Assembly: GCA_012934845.2 (NCBI GenBank)
Contig: WNNJ02000903.1
Span: 81,600-145,599 of the forward strand
Source: Pomphorhynchus laevis
Taxonomy: Eukaryota > Acanthocephala > Palaeacanthocephala > Echinorhynchida > Pomphorhynchidae
Direction of reading: 5' to 3'
DNA length: 64,000 nt
Shown here: positions 47,201 through 58,699 of the stretch, in pieces
How the letters are laid out: each line of letters begins with the position of its first letter
Numbering within the stretch: position 1 is the stretch's first letter
Made by a program: the position numbers and the translations under genes
The notes under the pieces: generated by a model
The model's input: the letters and a program-made list of their open reading frames with translations, nothing else
Database searches by the model: none
What the model was told of the DNA's origin: nothing

Positions 47201-47564
47201 CCATTGTTCTTCGCACTTAATTCATGTTTTGTAAATTTGTTGCTTGTAATTTTCATTGTCTTGGTTTGTTTGTTCAGCTATCTCCCTCTCCCAATATCCT
47301 TTGATGATCCAACATAACTACTGTAAGTAAATAGGCCTCCGTGACTCTCTTCCGCCTTTTCGTCCATTGTCTAATCCGCCGTTGGAGTCATCGGAGGGAT
47401 CTGAGATAGTCTATGAAATAACTATCCCTACGGCTGTTGTAAGCCGGCCAATTATTTAGCCGTTGATCGACGAATGTCGAACATGCGTTGCCTGGGCCGC
47501 GCCACGAAGAGGCTAATTGGCAATAGTGACAGTTTATTACTTAATCGACTTGCACCTAGCGGCC
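44210..47564 (-). mobile_element. RTE-like LINE inserted in a Penelope-like element
   Basis: Minus strand, 3355 bp: endonuclease start LHVGTWNVISLPGKEPELI near 47100, a basic linker (46357-45701 open, 218 residues: RAAWWTPTIRDFAQQKK, ASKMFWRTIRN), reverse transcriptase (45300-44938: KAFDRD, GVELRQSCPLSPLLFLVYMD, LLFADDFVLLAS), then SIRIGETVLPYVEDLKYLGV, and the C-terminal RWLGHVLRISWDRLPRKVF with RGRPRYRWRDQI. The LRQSCPLSP box (usually LRQGCPLSP) and the RW-GH-R tail fit the RTE side of the LINE tree. A TTGTTGTTGTG microsatellite-like 3-prime end and a 14-bp target duplication support a near full-length insertion. Several frameshifts, plus a palindrome cluster at 45186-45271 in the polymerase, make it inactive. 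Confidence 0.8.
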
Positions 47565-47578
47565 TAAGCTGATTAATA
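47565..47578. repeat. Target-site duplication, right copy
   Basis: Exact copy of 44196-44209 at the 5-prime end of the LINE. Confidence 0.85.
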
Positions 47579-48511
47579 GTGGAAGCTTAAATACTTCAAA
47601 GATTAAAATTAGGAAAGATTATATATTTGATCAAATTAAAAAGAAAATGAAAATAACAAACAATTATAAAAGGAAAGATCAAGTTAATAAAGATGCGTAT
47701 TTAGAACTTACTAACTTAAATGATAACTATATGATAACAAATTTTGATAAAGGTAGTAGTACTTTTGTCTTCATATGTAAAAAACTTTAGTATGATATAC
47801 TAATGAAAGTGGTAAAATATAATGATTTAAATGTAAAGCATATGAACGTGGTGATTTTAGCTTAGAAATTATTATTACAAGTCTTTGTTCTATAATACAT
47901 AAGAAGGGTATAAAAATTGAATCAGATAATAAAACTATACCTATATTATATTGGAATCCAATAGTGTAGTGCTCTAAAATGTACAATAAAATTACTTTCT
48001 GTTTATATGACTAAAATACTTGAAGCACACTTCAAAAAATATTGTAGGGTAATAGAAATTAATACTGATATAAAACACTATTTCAGTATTAATTATACAA
48101 GAGAATTTTTAGAACAGACAAACGGAATAAATTTTCAGAATATAGATACGTACGATTTTAGTACGCTTTATACAAATCTAGATTTAGCAGATATTAAATA
48201 TGCATTAGAAAAATTAATTAATCTTATATTCGGAAAAAGATATACATATATATGTTATAATAACTATAATGCCTATCAAACAAAAAATTAAACAATTAAG
48301 TAAACATAGATATATGAATAAAATTGAATTATTAGAATTATTAAATATTTTAATAAATCAAAATGATTTAAAAGTAGGGACATCTATATTTAGACAAATA
48401 AATGGTGTTCCAATGGGAGGTAATAGCATATTAATAATTGGACTTATTTTTAAGCTTTATATACTATGAATTTGTTCATAACTGTTTGGAAAATCTAAAC
48501 TATATAAAGAT
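47579..48511 (+). mobile_element. Penelope-like element, right part
   Basis: This continues the polymerase after the LINE insertion: LNDNYMITNFDKGSSTFVFI (47719-47778), TYDFSTLYTNLDLADIKYAL (about 48148-48207) and FRQINGVPMGGN (48390-48425). These are the finger, catalytic A and B' blocks of Penelope-like enzymes. It is a fossil with a handful of breaks. The next polymerase block appears only after an interposed repeat R, at about 48915-49110 (NSTNLYSISEQID, DDKEGICLEISINL). Confidence 0.75.
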
Positions 48512-49400
48512 ATTAAATATATCAGATCAGGTAACGTAGTCTACGTATTATTAATAAATTAAAAATAAAAATAAATAATTATAAATGATCGATAATTTAA
48601 TAAAATTTTATACAATTTATATTTATATAACTGTAAAATTTCAAATTAAAATAAAAAAAGTCAATTTTTATGAATTGACTAATAAATAACATGAAATCTA
48701 TCAGAATAAGGATTAAAGGTCACTAGGAGAAACTGCTGTGTTATGTTTCGATATATTGAAACTAATATTTCAAAATTATATTTCGAAATATGTTACTATA
48801 TAATATTATTATATATTTTTAATAATTATAAAAATATGTTATTATATTACTATACTATATCACTATATTATTACTATATTACTATACTACATTTCAAAAA
48901 TGATTTGTTTCAATATACTGTTTATATATGTATTTAACTCTACTAATTTGTATTCAATAAGTGAACAAATTGATCCGTATAGCCTTATTCTTAATAAAAC
49001 TAATATTGATGATAAAGAAGGTATATGTCTAGAAATAAGCATTAATTTAACATCAATTAAAACTACTTTTACTTTATATCGTAAAAGTGGCATAGTTAAT
49101 ATTAAAAATTAGTTAATATAGTTAATATAATAGTAAATATAATACATATTATATGATGACCTCTAATCTTTATTCTGATACATGGTTTGTTATTTATTTG
49201 TAAATTCATATCAATGGACTCTTATTTAAAATTTCATTATTAAATTTTTACTCGATAAAAATTATGTAAAATATTATAACAATAATTTAATATTTATAAT
49301 TATTTATTATTCAACAATTTAAATTTAATTCAACATTGTTTATTTATAAATTATATAAAATACGTATACTTTGTTAGCCGATCTGATTTATTCGTTCATT
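48512..49400. repeat. Inverted pair of repeat R around Penelope-like sequence
   Basis: A direct copy of R (48512-48730) and a reverse copy (49146-49400) flank about 410 bp that includes Penelope-like residues. This gives about 220-250 bp inverted repeats. The repeat R cores share ATCAGATC(A/G)G..TAAC and the TATCAGAATAA end. Confidence 0.65.
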
Positions 49401-50009
49401 AACGAGGACACAGACATTTAATATATTTTTTAAATACAACTTAGTATAAATATACTTAGATTATAATAAATATTATATAAATTACTAATTTCGTTGGATT
49501 CTTCTGTAACATTATATATTTCGAATTAATTTTCTGAATAAAACAACATTTAAAGTTTGTCTATAACAAAACCAGCCCGACAATAAACAAAATAGTTTTA
49601 ACTGCCTTTATTGTCCATGTTGTTTTAATTTCTTTGTGACTTTTATCACTCTTAGTTTAGCATTATGTCACGATTTGCATGCACAATTCACATTTGCAAA
49701 TCATTTAATTGTGCGCATTCGAATTTTGCTCGTAAAATAGTTTCAAATTCTTTCCGGTCGATATTTCTATATAATGGCCGATCATCGTGTGATCGGCATT
49801 ATTTGGTCAGAAGTGTTCCGTTGTTCTCGTGAGTAATGTTTCTACGATTTCTTGTTAAATGTAAGCGTTCTGTAATAGTAGCAGAAGAACGTCTGACATA
49901 ATAGCAAAACGTTTTGTAAATTCGCATAATAGCAAAATGCCATTTTTAATCTAATGTGATCATTAATGTCTGTCATCGCTATTGTATTGTTGCAAGTGCT
50001 CTACACTGA
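49164..50009. repeat. Duplicated block, copy 1
   Basis: About 846 bp nearly identical to 52663-53511. It includes reverse repeat R and a perfect 8-bp hairpin GCCGATCA/TGATCGGC (49777-49797). No coding potential is recognised. Confidence 0.85.
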
Positions 50010-51435
50010 TCAATATCAATATGCAATACGACTGCCGTTAATGCCAAATGAAGATTACGACAGATCCCTTGTACACACAATGGTCAGATGAAGTGCATAA
50101 TAGTGTTGACTTTTGTACCATAAAATGCCAAATTGTTGTATGTGTATATCTTATATTTATCCCTTAACAACAAAAAGAGATTTATCGATAAACTTAACTT
50201 GGTGTAAGTCGGTGTTCATTTTACACTTCCTGTCAAATATAAATTTAAAATTCAAGTAAATATATGTATTTGATATAATGAATTGGATATATTCCATTGC
50301 ATAACCTAACTCATATGATAAATTGTGTAAAATGGATAGTGAGAAGTTTACTTTTAAATATTCGTAAATTCATGTGATTATATTTATTTAATTATTATTT
50401 ATAATAATTTAAAATAGCTAATATTTGAATAAATAATAATTTATATAATAATTTATATATTTTATAATCATTTATTATTAATTATTATAATAATTAGTAA
50501 TAAATAATTAATTAAAGGAAGGTAAGTTATAATGAATCAATACGATCACTGAGATACCGAATTGATCTTGCTATGGCAAAGGCTTTACCAATGAGCATGC
50601 TTTTTAAAAGATATCCAACCGCGAAATTTATACTGAAAGTTAACTGAAGATAAACAGATTGACTTAAAACTAATCATAAAGTTTCTTTGTTTAAAAAAAC
50701 ATAAAATAAAAAAGTAATTTATAATAATTAATACTATGTTAAATAATATATATTATTGATTTATAATCATTAATAATTATTAATTCGATATAATTATTAA
50801 ATAAATGAAGGATTTATTAATAAATTTAAGTATTGTACATAATATATTGTGTACAACAGCTGTAAAAATATTACATTCTTAATATTTTCATTTTTAATTT
50901 AATAATAGCTTATAAAATTTAAATTAAATGAATAATTAAATGATTAGTCATTTAAATTAATCATCAAATAAATGACTAACTACATAAAATGGATTGTGAA
51001 ACTGGTATTAATTTAATTTTATTCAATATTTATACATAATCACTTTAAATTAGCCTTTGCATTTCAAATACAACTACCTCACTAAATCACTCTTGATGAG
51101 AATATTAATCGTCACTTCATAGAGGTCAATGGCAATTCAGCAACAATGCTTGCTTAGTGTTTAAGGATGGTCAGCACCGTAATTCGATTTGGTAAAGAGT
51201 GCAAGCCTCATAGAATCAAGCAGAGTGTGGGAAACACCTTAATTAACAATGTTACATAGGTAACCGAAACGAACAGTGGTTACTTCATTCTAATGATAAA
51301 TGATAGCGAGCACTCCATCATTTCGATGCTAAAGTGATCGTCTAGAAGTAGCATGGTGATTGAAGAATCAGTCTAATTTACCAAGCAAACCCATTTATTA
51401 CTAGCAAAATAGTGTTGAACAGTTAGAATCAAAAG
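50010..51435. other. AT-rich non-coding stretch
   Basis: No recognised gene. Long runs of A/T (50380-50520, 50700-50960). Confidence 0.5.
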
Positions 51436-51439
51436 TGAG

Positions 51440-51850
51440 AAATTGGGATTAGAGGGTCATAGACCGACTCAATGAAGCAGACCAAATTGTCGCTGATGTA
51501 CCGCCACGCTCAGTCGCCTCATGATCCAGTTAAAAATGCTTGGTTCTCTGGTTTTGCGCATAAGTATATTACCCAGCAGCTGCAGCGATTTCATAGCCAT
51601 TAGAGTAAACGAGTATTGCAATTCGTTGATATTTCGGTATTTATCCCTCTTAAGTTGATTCGCCTGCGCTTGCAGAGGACAAGCATCGTGCTTTTTCAAA
51701 ACTTCGCATGTTTTTGCAGCGTTTATTGCCACATGGCATACAACCGTTATATTCCCGTTTAGCGATTTTTGTAGGATGCTTCCAAAATTTCGATTTTGCG
51801 TAAACCACACACTAAATTTTGATGTATATTCATCGTTTGTGTTGAACTCG
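51440..51850 (-). mobile_element. REL-type element C-terminal scrap
   Basis: A minus-strand open segment (51810-51469): KYRNINELQYSFTLMAMKSL and REPSIFNWIMRRLSVAVHQR closely parallel KYQNLDEQQYSFTPVAIELL and FNWLMQRLSVTVQRGN of the copy at 32.4 kb. Only the C-terminal tail is recognisable. Confidence 0.6.
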
Positions 51851-52284
51851 CAACCTTAACTATATCACGCTGTACACGATTAAGCAATGGATGATGTGGC
51901 GGGACAGCGGTCACGATGTCTTCGGTCTTTTGTTTCTTATGGCGTTAAAGTATATCGTTACGCTTATATTAAGTACACTTAAATTGTGTATATATTGGTG
52001 TAATATATATAGATACACTTAAATATACACTTTATATATACACTTAAATTGTATATATAAATTGTTATTGCGAAAAATCGCTTGAAACTGTGGTCCAGGA
52101 GCCAAAGCTGGCTACGATTGATTTTTAATCCATATTTGCTGCTAAATAACTGGACTTCGATCATCAGCTCCATCAGTATAATGTATCACTCCGAGACGTT
52201 CCTAACCATCCAGCAGTCATCGTCAGTCGGATGAAGTGGTTAGGGTACGTTTCGACTGCTTTTGTGAGATATATATACATATAT
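51851..52284. other. Non-coding gap
   Basis: Nothing recognised. Short A/T-rich microsatellite-like stretches at 52000-52060 and 52270-52285. Confidence 0.4.
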
Positions 52285-52516
52285 ATAAGTAGAAAAGATT
52301 GAAACAGCACGCAAAAGCAAATCGTTATTTTCTATTTTTGTTTACGTTTCACCCACAAGAGGCTTCTTCAGAATATTGTGTGTTTAAGTTCTTAAACAAA
52401 AAATTTTAAGAACTTAAACACACAATATTCTGAAGAAGCCTCTTGTGGGTGAAACGTAAATAAAAATAAAAATAACGATTTGCTTTTGCGTGCTGTTTCA
52501 ATCTTTTTTACTTATA
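52285..52516. repeat. Foldback palindrome, about 110-bp arms
   Basis: Arms 52285-52394 and 52406-52516 are near-perfect inverted copies, joined by a spacer of about 11 bp. Reading outward on the right arm: CTGAAGAAGCCTCTTGTGGG then TGAAACGT, a Penelope-like end string. There is no coding sequence. Confidence 0.9.
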
Positions 52517-52563
52517 AATGAACGATCTATCAAGAGTCACAGACGGCGGTTCTACCAACATTG

Positions 52564-53511
<948 letters not shown>

Positions 53512-53555
53512 GCGATAGCAATATTGTTGCTGGCATGGATTATCTAGCAATGCGT

Positions 53556-53805
53556 TCATATATATTGATCGTAAAACAGAAAACAGGCAAGACAAATATT
53601 TCTTTATTTCAACGTTTCGCCTCTCGGCTTCGTCTGGAAAATTGTATGTTTATTAGATATCACACTTTTTTTAATGAAAAAAGTTTGACCTTAAAAAAGT
53701 TTGATATCTAATAAACATACAATTTTCCTGACGAAGCCGAGAGGCGAAACGTTGAAATAAAGAAATATTTGTCTTATCTGTTTTTTGTTTTACGATATAT
53801 ATAAG
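53556..53805. repeat. Foldback palindrome, about 115-bp arms
   Basis: Arms 53556-53673 and 53690-53805 are inverted copies with few mismatches. The right arm reads outward CCTGACGAAGCCGAGAGGCG then AAACGTTGAAATAAAG. The core is CTGACGA, a GCC-GAGA-GGC hairpin and GAAAC. There is no coding sequence. Confidence 0.9.
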
Positions 53806-53859
53806 GATATCGATCGTGTACAGGTTTACTGTTTTTTAAACTACACAGAGGGGATTGGC

Positions 53860-54640
53860 TTTTGCGAGGGCTTTTACTCTTAATTATTTCGAGAAATCGA
53901 CTTCTCTTAATCTCTGTCTTGGCTTAAGGGTCCTATCCAACACGTTGCATTCTGTTTATAACTGATAAACCTTTGTTATTTGAATATTTTGCGAAAGAAA
54001 TACTGAAGTGTTAAGGCGAGCAATGATGGCCCAATAATTACTCAGTTAAAGCTGTAACGAAATCCCCAATATTCTTTCGATTGGGATTGTTTTTAGGAAT
54101 CAGAAATGTTATGAAGCTTAATTATTTTAGCTAAGACCATGTATTTTGTTGTGGGATTGGAGATACGAAATTTGAGAGAAATACGACATTTTTTGTTGAG
54201 AGAAATACGAGTTTAATCGGGTTAGAATCGCAGTATTTACAGCGGGAAAGAGTCCGTTAGTCGTCTTAAAGAACTCCACTTTGATAGAATCAAAGTGGTA
54301 TTTTCTTTGCATTAGGGTATGTTTTTTCTTACACCAACAAAGTAGATCACGCGAGGTCAACAAATGTTGTTGTAACTGCTCAACCAAGTGTGTTTACGTA
54401 ACCACTTCTGATTAAGAAGTAGAATATCGATGAGATAATTACTTGACCAAAAATGGAAGGTAGATACTGATGGTAGTATTTTGTGGGGTCCGGATTGATT
54501 TAGTATTTTGTAAAGCAATAACGTCTTCATCTCGACCTGATTTAAGACGAGGTGCATAAAATCACCCAAATTCCATTGAAATATGTTCAGTGTTTAAGTA
54601 TCTCAACTACTTTACATTGCTTAAGCTTCGAAGCGAGATA
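53860..54640 (-). mobile_element. Family C LINE fragment
   Basis: Minus-strand residues such as RKYHFDSIKVEFFKTTNGLF (about 54310-54250) parallel RRRFHFDPIRMAFFQAAIQL of the 38.8-41.3 kb copy. It is a short decayed piece of the linker between endonuclease and polymerase. Confidence 0.55.
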
Positions 54641-55880
54641 GACATCTCAATAGTTAATTTCGACGCTGATAAGGTTGCCTTTTCTATTTATGTTACTTCA
54701 AAAGTGAATTATTAAATCCCGTTTGTCTTGTGGTTATTGGTTATGCTTGTATAGTAATTATCATTTTCCTCTATCTTTGTCCATTTCCAGATTTCTTCTG
54801 GCGTTCAATGTTTGGTGATATACTATTACTGATGGACGCAGACCTATTGGTAAATATGTGAGATTCAATTTCTAAAGTATGAACATGAAACCAGCATGAT
54901 CTGTAGCATTTTTCATGCTCTTCATTTACTCTACATGCTTCTTTTCATACAGAAAACAATATCTCCTCATTGGAAAGTTGTAGCCGGCCATGATGAAGAA
55001 AGATCCACAACTTTCCTCCTTGGAAAATTGTGGCCGGCCTCATATGTTGAGGCAGCTTGTGCAAATTAGTTCGAATTCACCTCCTTGAATAGATGCCGGT
55101 TGTGAGTATCTAAAAATTGGTACTTGATAGAAAATGCTGGGTTTTAAAGACCACAATTACTACAGATATGGCATTTCCAGCGCAAACATGCACCAGCGTT
55201 TCTTTATACCGTCACAAGTTTGCATCGCTGCTAGTATGCTCTCGTTGACCCCCCCCTAGATATCCCCAATCATGGTACTTTTGGCGATCGGGTATATATA
55301 ATTGTGTAAAGATACTAGGCGAAAAGTAAGATTCGTATCTAGGATCAAATTGTATTAATTTTTTATAACAGTAAAGTTTTGATAACCGTGTTTTTTTGGG
55401 CTAATCGAAAACGTAAAAATTTCTACAAATTGTAAATAAACTAAACACGATTATTTATTATCAATCGCTATTTGTGTGATAAAAGAGAGAAGTGATCGCT
55501 AATAACGTCAGCTAAAATTACAAGTACACCTTATTATTGAGAAAATTTGGTTAGAAACTATTCGATAAATGATGTAGGATTACTTTTGGAAAAAAATTTA
55601 TCGTCTTGAATTTTGAGGCCTATGTAGACAAAACGTTTTAAAAGCTTATTGTTTGATATGATTAGATAAGTTGTTTCAAACTATCGACAAATACCGATTT
55701 CAGTAATGCTTTTTTAGTAAGGACGATTTTTTAGTGTATCAGTAAATCAAATCCATATTGTTTGGTGACATTATAACTATACATGATATTCACTATTATG
55801 CTATAATATAGTAATTTGATGATGTACAAGGCTTATATTTTTCGATTAGAGTAAAAAGTCATTAGAATATATAAATATGC
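54641..55880. other. Intergenic region upstream of the TAF6-like gene
   Basis: No histone-fold-like frame or other gene is recognised. A TATA-like TATATAAATA lies at about 55868-55877. A possible splice acceptor TTTCAG (55881-55886) precedes the start codon by 21 bp. Confidence 0.4.
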
Positions 55881-55907
55881 TTTCAGACTAAAGTTTCAAA
55901 ACATAAA

Positions 55908-58238
55908 ATGGAAAACTTTGATGGAGAAGATTACGCTGAAGTTGAGAACGCGTTTCGTGAAGGTAATTTAAGCATAAGTAGAGAAGGAATTTTGGAAGCT
56001 GGTAGCGTTTCGAATCCAATAAAAATGAAATCAGTACTTGAATCCAAACAGGTAATGGATCGTCGTCATTGCAGAGTTTTGACAGATGAACATGAACAGA
56101 TCGCGCACGATGAAGTAGGTAATCCCTCAAAATATTTACTTCAAAACCAGACATCAGACTCACAGCTACCAAATAACCTGAGATCAGATCGGCAATCAAT
56201 CGCTCAGAATAAGCGATGTCAAACACAACATCAAAATCAAATGACAACGCTTTTAAATAATAAGAGAATAAAAACTGACGAAAATGATTCCTTCGACAAG
56301 GAAAATATACTTGATTTAATAGAGTTAATAAATGAACCAACTACTGTATGTTACGGCCCTAGAATCAAAGCTCACTGGTTGAGTACAAAAGGGATTCAAC
56401 CAAACATTCCAGAAAATCCGACCAAAGATTCGCCCCCAACAGAAGTGAAAAATTGTTATCAAATGAATGGCAATAACCCACAAATGAATGTCGATAACGT
56501 ACAAATGAATGTCAATATCCCAGAAATAAATGAGAACAACCCACAAATAAAAGCTAATAACCCACAAATTATTATAAACAGATCACAAATACATGTAAAT
56601 ACTCCACAAATGAATATCAATAGATCACAAATGCATGTCAACAACACACGAACGAATGTCAATAACCCACAAATTATTGTCGAGGATCAGCAAACGCAAG
56701 TTGATCATCTACAAAAGAATGTCGATAACCTCCGAATGAATGTCAATAGCCCACAAATGTATATCCATTATTCACAAATGAATGCTGATAACCTACAAAT
56801 GAATGTCAATAGCCCAGAAGGGAATGTCAATAACCCACAAATTAATGTCAAAAATCAACAAATGTATGTCAATAATCCACGAATGAATTTTAACAAACCA
56901 CAAAAGATCTTTAATAACCTTCAAAAGATTTTCAATAACCCACAAGCGAATTTAAAGAAACCAAAAATGAATTTCAAAAACTCACAAACCCATTTCAAAA
57001 ACGCACAAATGAATTTCAATAACCCAAAAATGAATTTTAATATCTCGGAAAGGAATTTCAACAATCCGGAAATGAATTTAAATGAATTTCCACAAATGTA
57101 TGTTAATAACCTACAAAATAATGTCAATAATAACCAAATTTATGGTGGCAATCCTCAAAAGATTGTAAATAACTCACAAGTGAATTTAGATGATCCAGAT
57201 ATTTATGTCAATAACCGACCAAAGATTGTCAATAACCAACGACCGAATGTCAAAAACCCGCAAGAATGTAAAAAACAGCAAAATAATAATGTAAATGACC
57301 AACAACAACAAGAAAATGTCTGTAGCCCACATGCGAACGTCAATAACTCATACAATAATATCAAAGCAATTCTCAATGGCGAAATTGTTGGAGAATCGAT
57401 AGAAAGTCAAATGTATTACTTTTATGTAACAAAGAAATGCATATCAGATGACCAGGGAGAAAGACTACGAGCGTTCCGGAGCGTTGCATCTGATTTAGCT
57501 TTTACCGAATTAATGCCCAAATTTGTACATTTCATTTCGAACAACATTACAACAAATATTTTCAAACAGGATTGTGTCATACTGTCGTATCTTGTACAAT
57601 TTTCACGAGCCTTAATCAAAAATCCGTACATGAATCTTGTGTCACAGGTGCACGTTATTTTACCGTCCTTGATAAGTTGTGCAATTACTAAACAGATGAC
57701 AGTTAGTGATCCAGGAAACAGTGTTGAGTGGGAGCTTAGAGATAATGCCGCTCGTACGCTTGGATTACTTAACCTTATGTATAAGCGTCGATTACCAACA
57801 CTTGAAATAAAATTGGTCAAAGTTAGTTGTGCTTTGATGAAACAATATAACGCATCCTATGAAACATTGTACGGATCAATGTCTATACTGTCACATTTAG
57901 GAGTTGAGGTCAGTTATATAAGTTTATTAAATCTAGTTTATTTTGAAATTGATCTTTTTTAATTTTAGATTGCTTGGATGCACGTTGCCCCAATTGCTGC
58001 TCAAATTGAAAAGAGAATAAAACATAGCATTTCTTCTCAAGAATCTACTTCCATAAATGCTTTGTTATGCTACCAGAAGCTTGTGGATATACTATCAGAT
58101 GCATATATGAATAAATTAAACGACAACTGGTCGAATTACTCTGCAATCTTTCAAGATAGGGATTTAATAAGCAACATAATCGGAGAGTCATTGATGTCCG
58201 AGATAGAAAAAAAAATCAGTAAATCAAAATCCACATAG
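55908..58238 (+). CDS. TAF6-like protein with Asn/Pro/Gln heptad repeats
   Basis: Two exons, 55908-57908 and 57969-58238 (60-bp intron, phase 0), give 756 residues. Residues 154-171 (KAHWLSTKGIQPNIPENP) match the linker that follows the histone fold in TAF6 (KAHWLSIEG...IPENP). From about 497 onward is a TAF6 C-terminal HEAT domain: SQMYYFYVTKKC, LMPKFVHFISNNI, LSYLVQFSRALIKNP, WELRDNAARTLG, YGSMSILSHLG. TAF6 is a TFIID core subunit that pairs with TAF9 through an N-terminal histone fold; none is visible here. Residues 187-453 are about 38 heptads of consensus VNNPQMN. The frame stays open upstream to a possible acceptor at 55886, so a missing first exon could supply a histone fold. It is a TAF6 paralogue or strongly modified TAF6. 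Confidence 0.82.
56466..57266 (+). repeat. 21-bp tandem repeat coding heptads of the TAF6-like protein
   Basis: About 38 units of 21 bp (consensus AATGTCAATAACCCACAAATG) in frame, one unit with an extra codon. Variation is mostly at positions 1, 2, 5 and 7 of the heptad. Two subtypes are seen, NVN-type and NFN-type, with the NFN types clustered in the middle (about units 21-29), which points to local expansion. Confidence 0.9.
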
Positions 58239-58255
58239 AAAAGGAATATTCTATG

Positions 58256-58261
58256 AATAAA
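58256..58261 (+). promoter_or_regulatory. Polyadenylation signal of the TAF6-like gene
   Basis: AATAAA 18 bp after the stop codon, at a credible distance for a short 3-prime UTR. Confidence 0.6.
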
Positions 58262-58299
58262 AATATTTTAGTTCATAAATGATTGTTCATTACCTTTTT

Positions 58300-58690
58300 T
58301 TACTTTGATATATATATATTTGAACGGGGCATATTCACTAAATCATTCAGTGCTGCCAGTATGATAAACCATAGCGATAAGATCAAATTATGTTAATTTG
58401 AATATGGGCAACTAGCAATAAAAACGAATACTTTCCACTATATATAAATATTGAATTTTGATACAATTTTATGATGGTGGCATTATAGTATAAATATTGT
58501 AATATAAACGTGTGTAGAACATACTACATATTACTTTTAAAAAACTAATGTTTCTCAAACTTTAAAACGTGAAATTTTGGAGAAGGGTAAATCAAAACAG
58601 AAATTATTAAGATTTTCTTAATAATGATCATAACATGCACAAATAGAAAAAGCAAAACAGTTTAACATAGTATAATATATGTTTTACTGA
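58300..58690. other. Non-coding gap
   Basis: AT-rich. Nothing recognised. Confidence 0.45.
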
Positions 58691-58699
58691 TCAATCCGC

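Noticed and set aside
56325-57127. Cys/Ile/Phe-rich minus-strand frames opposite the heptad array
   Set aside because: They are an artefact of the 21-bp repeat read backwards, with no independent support.
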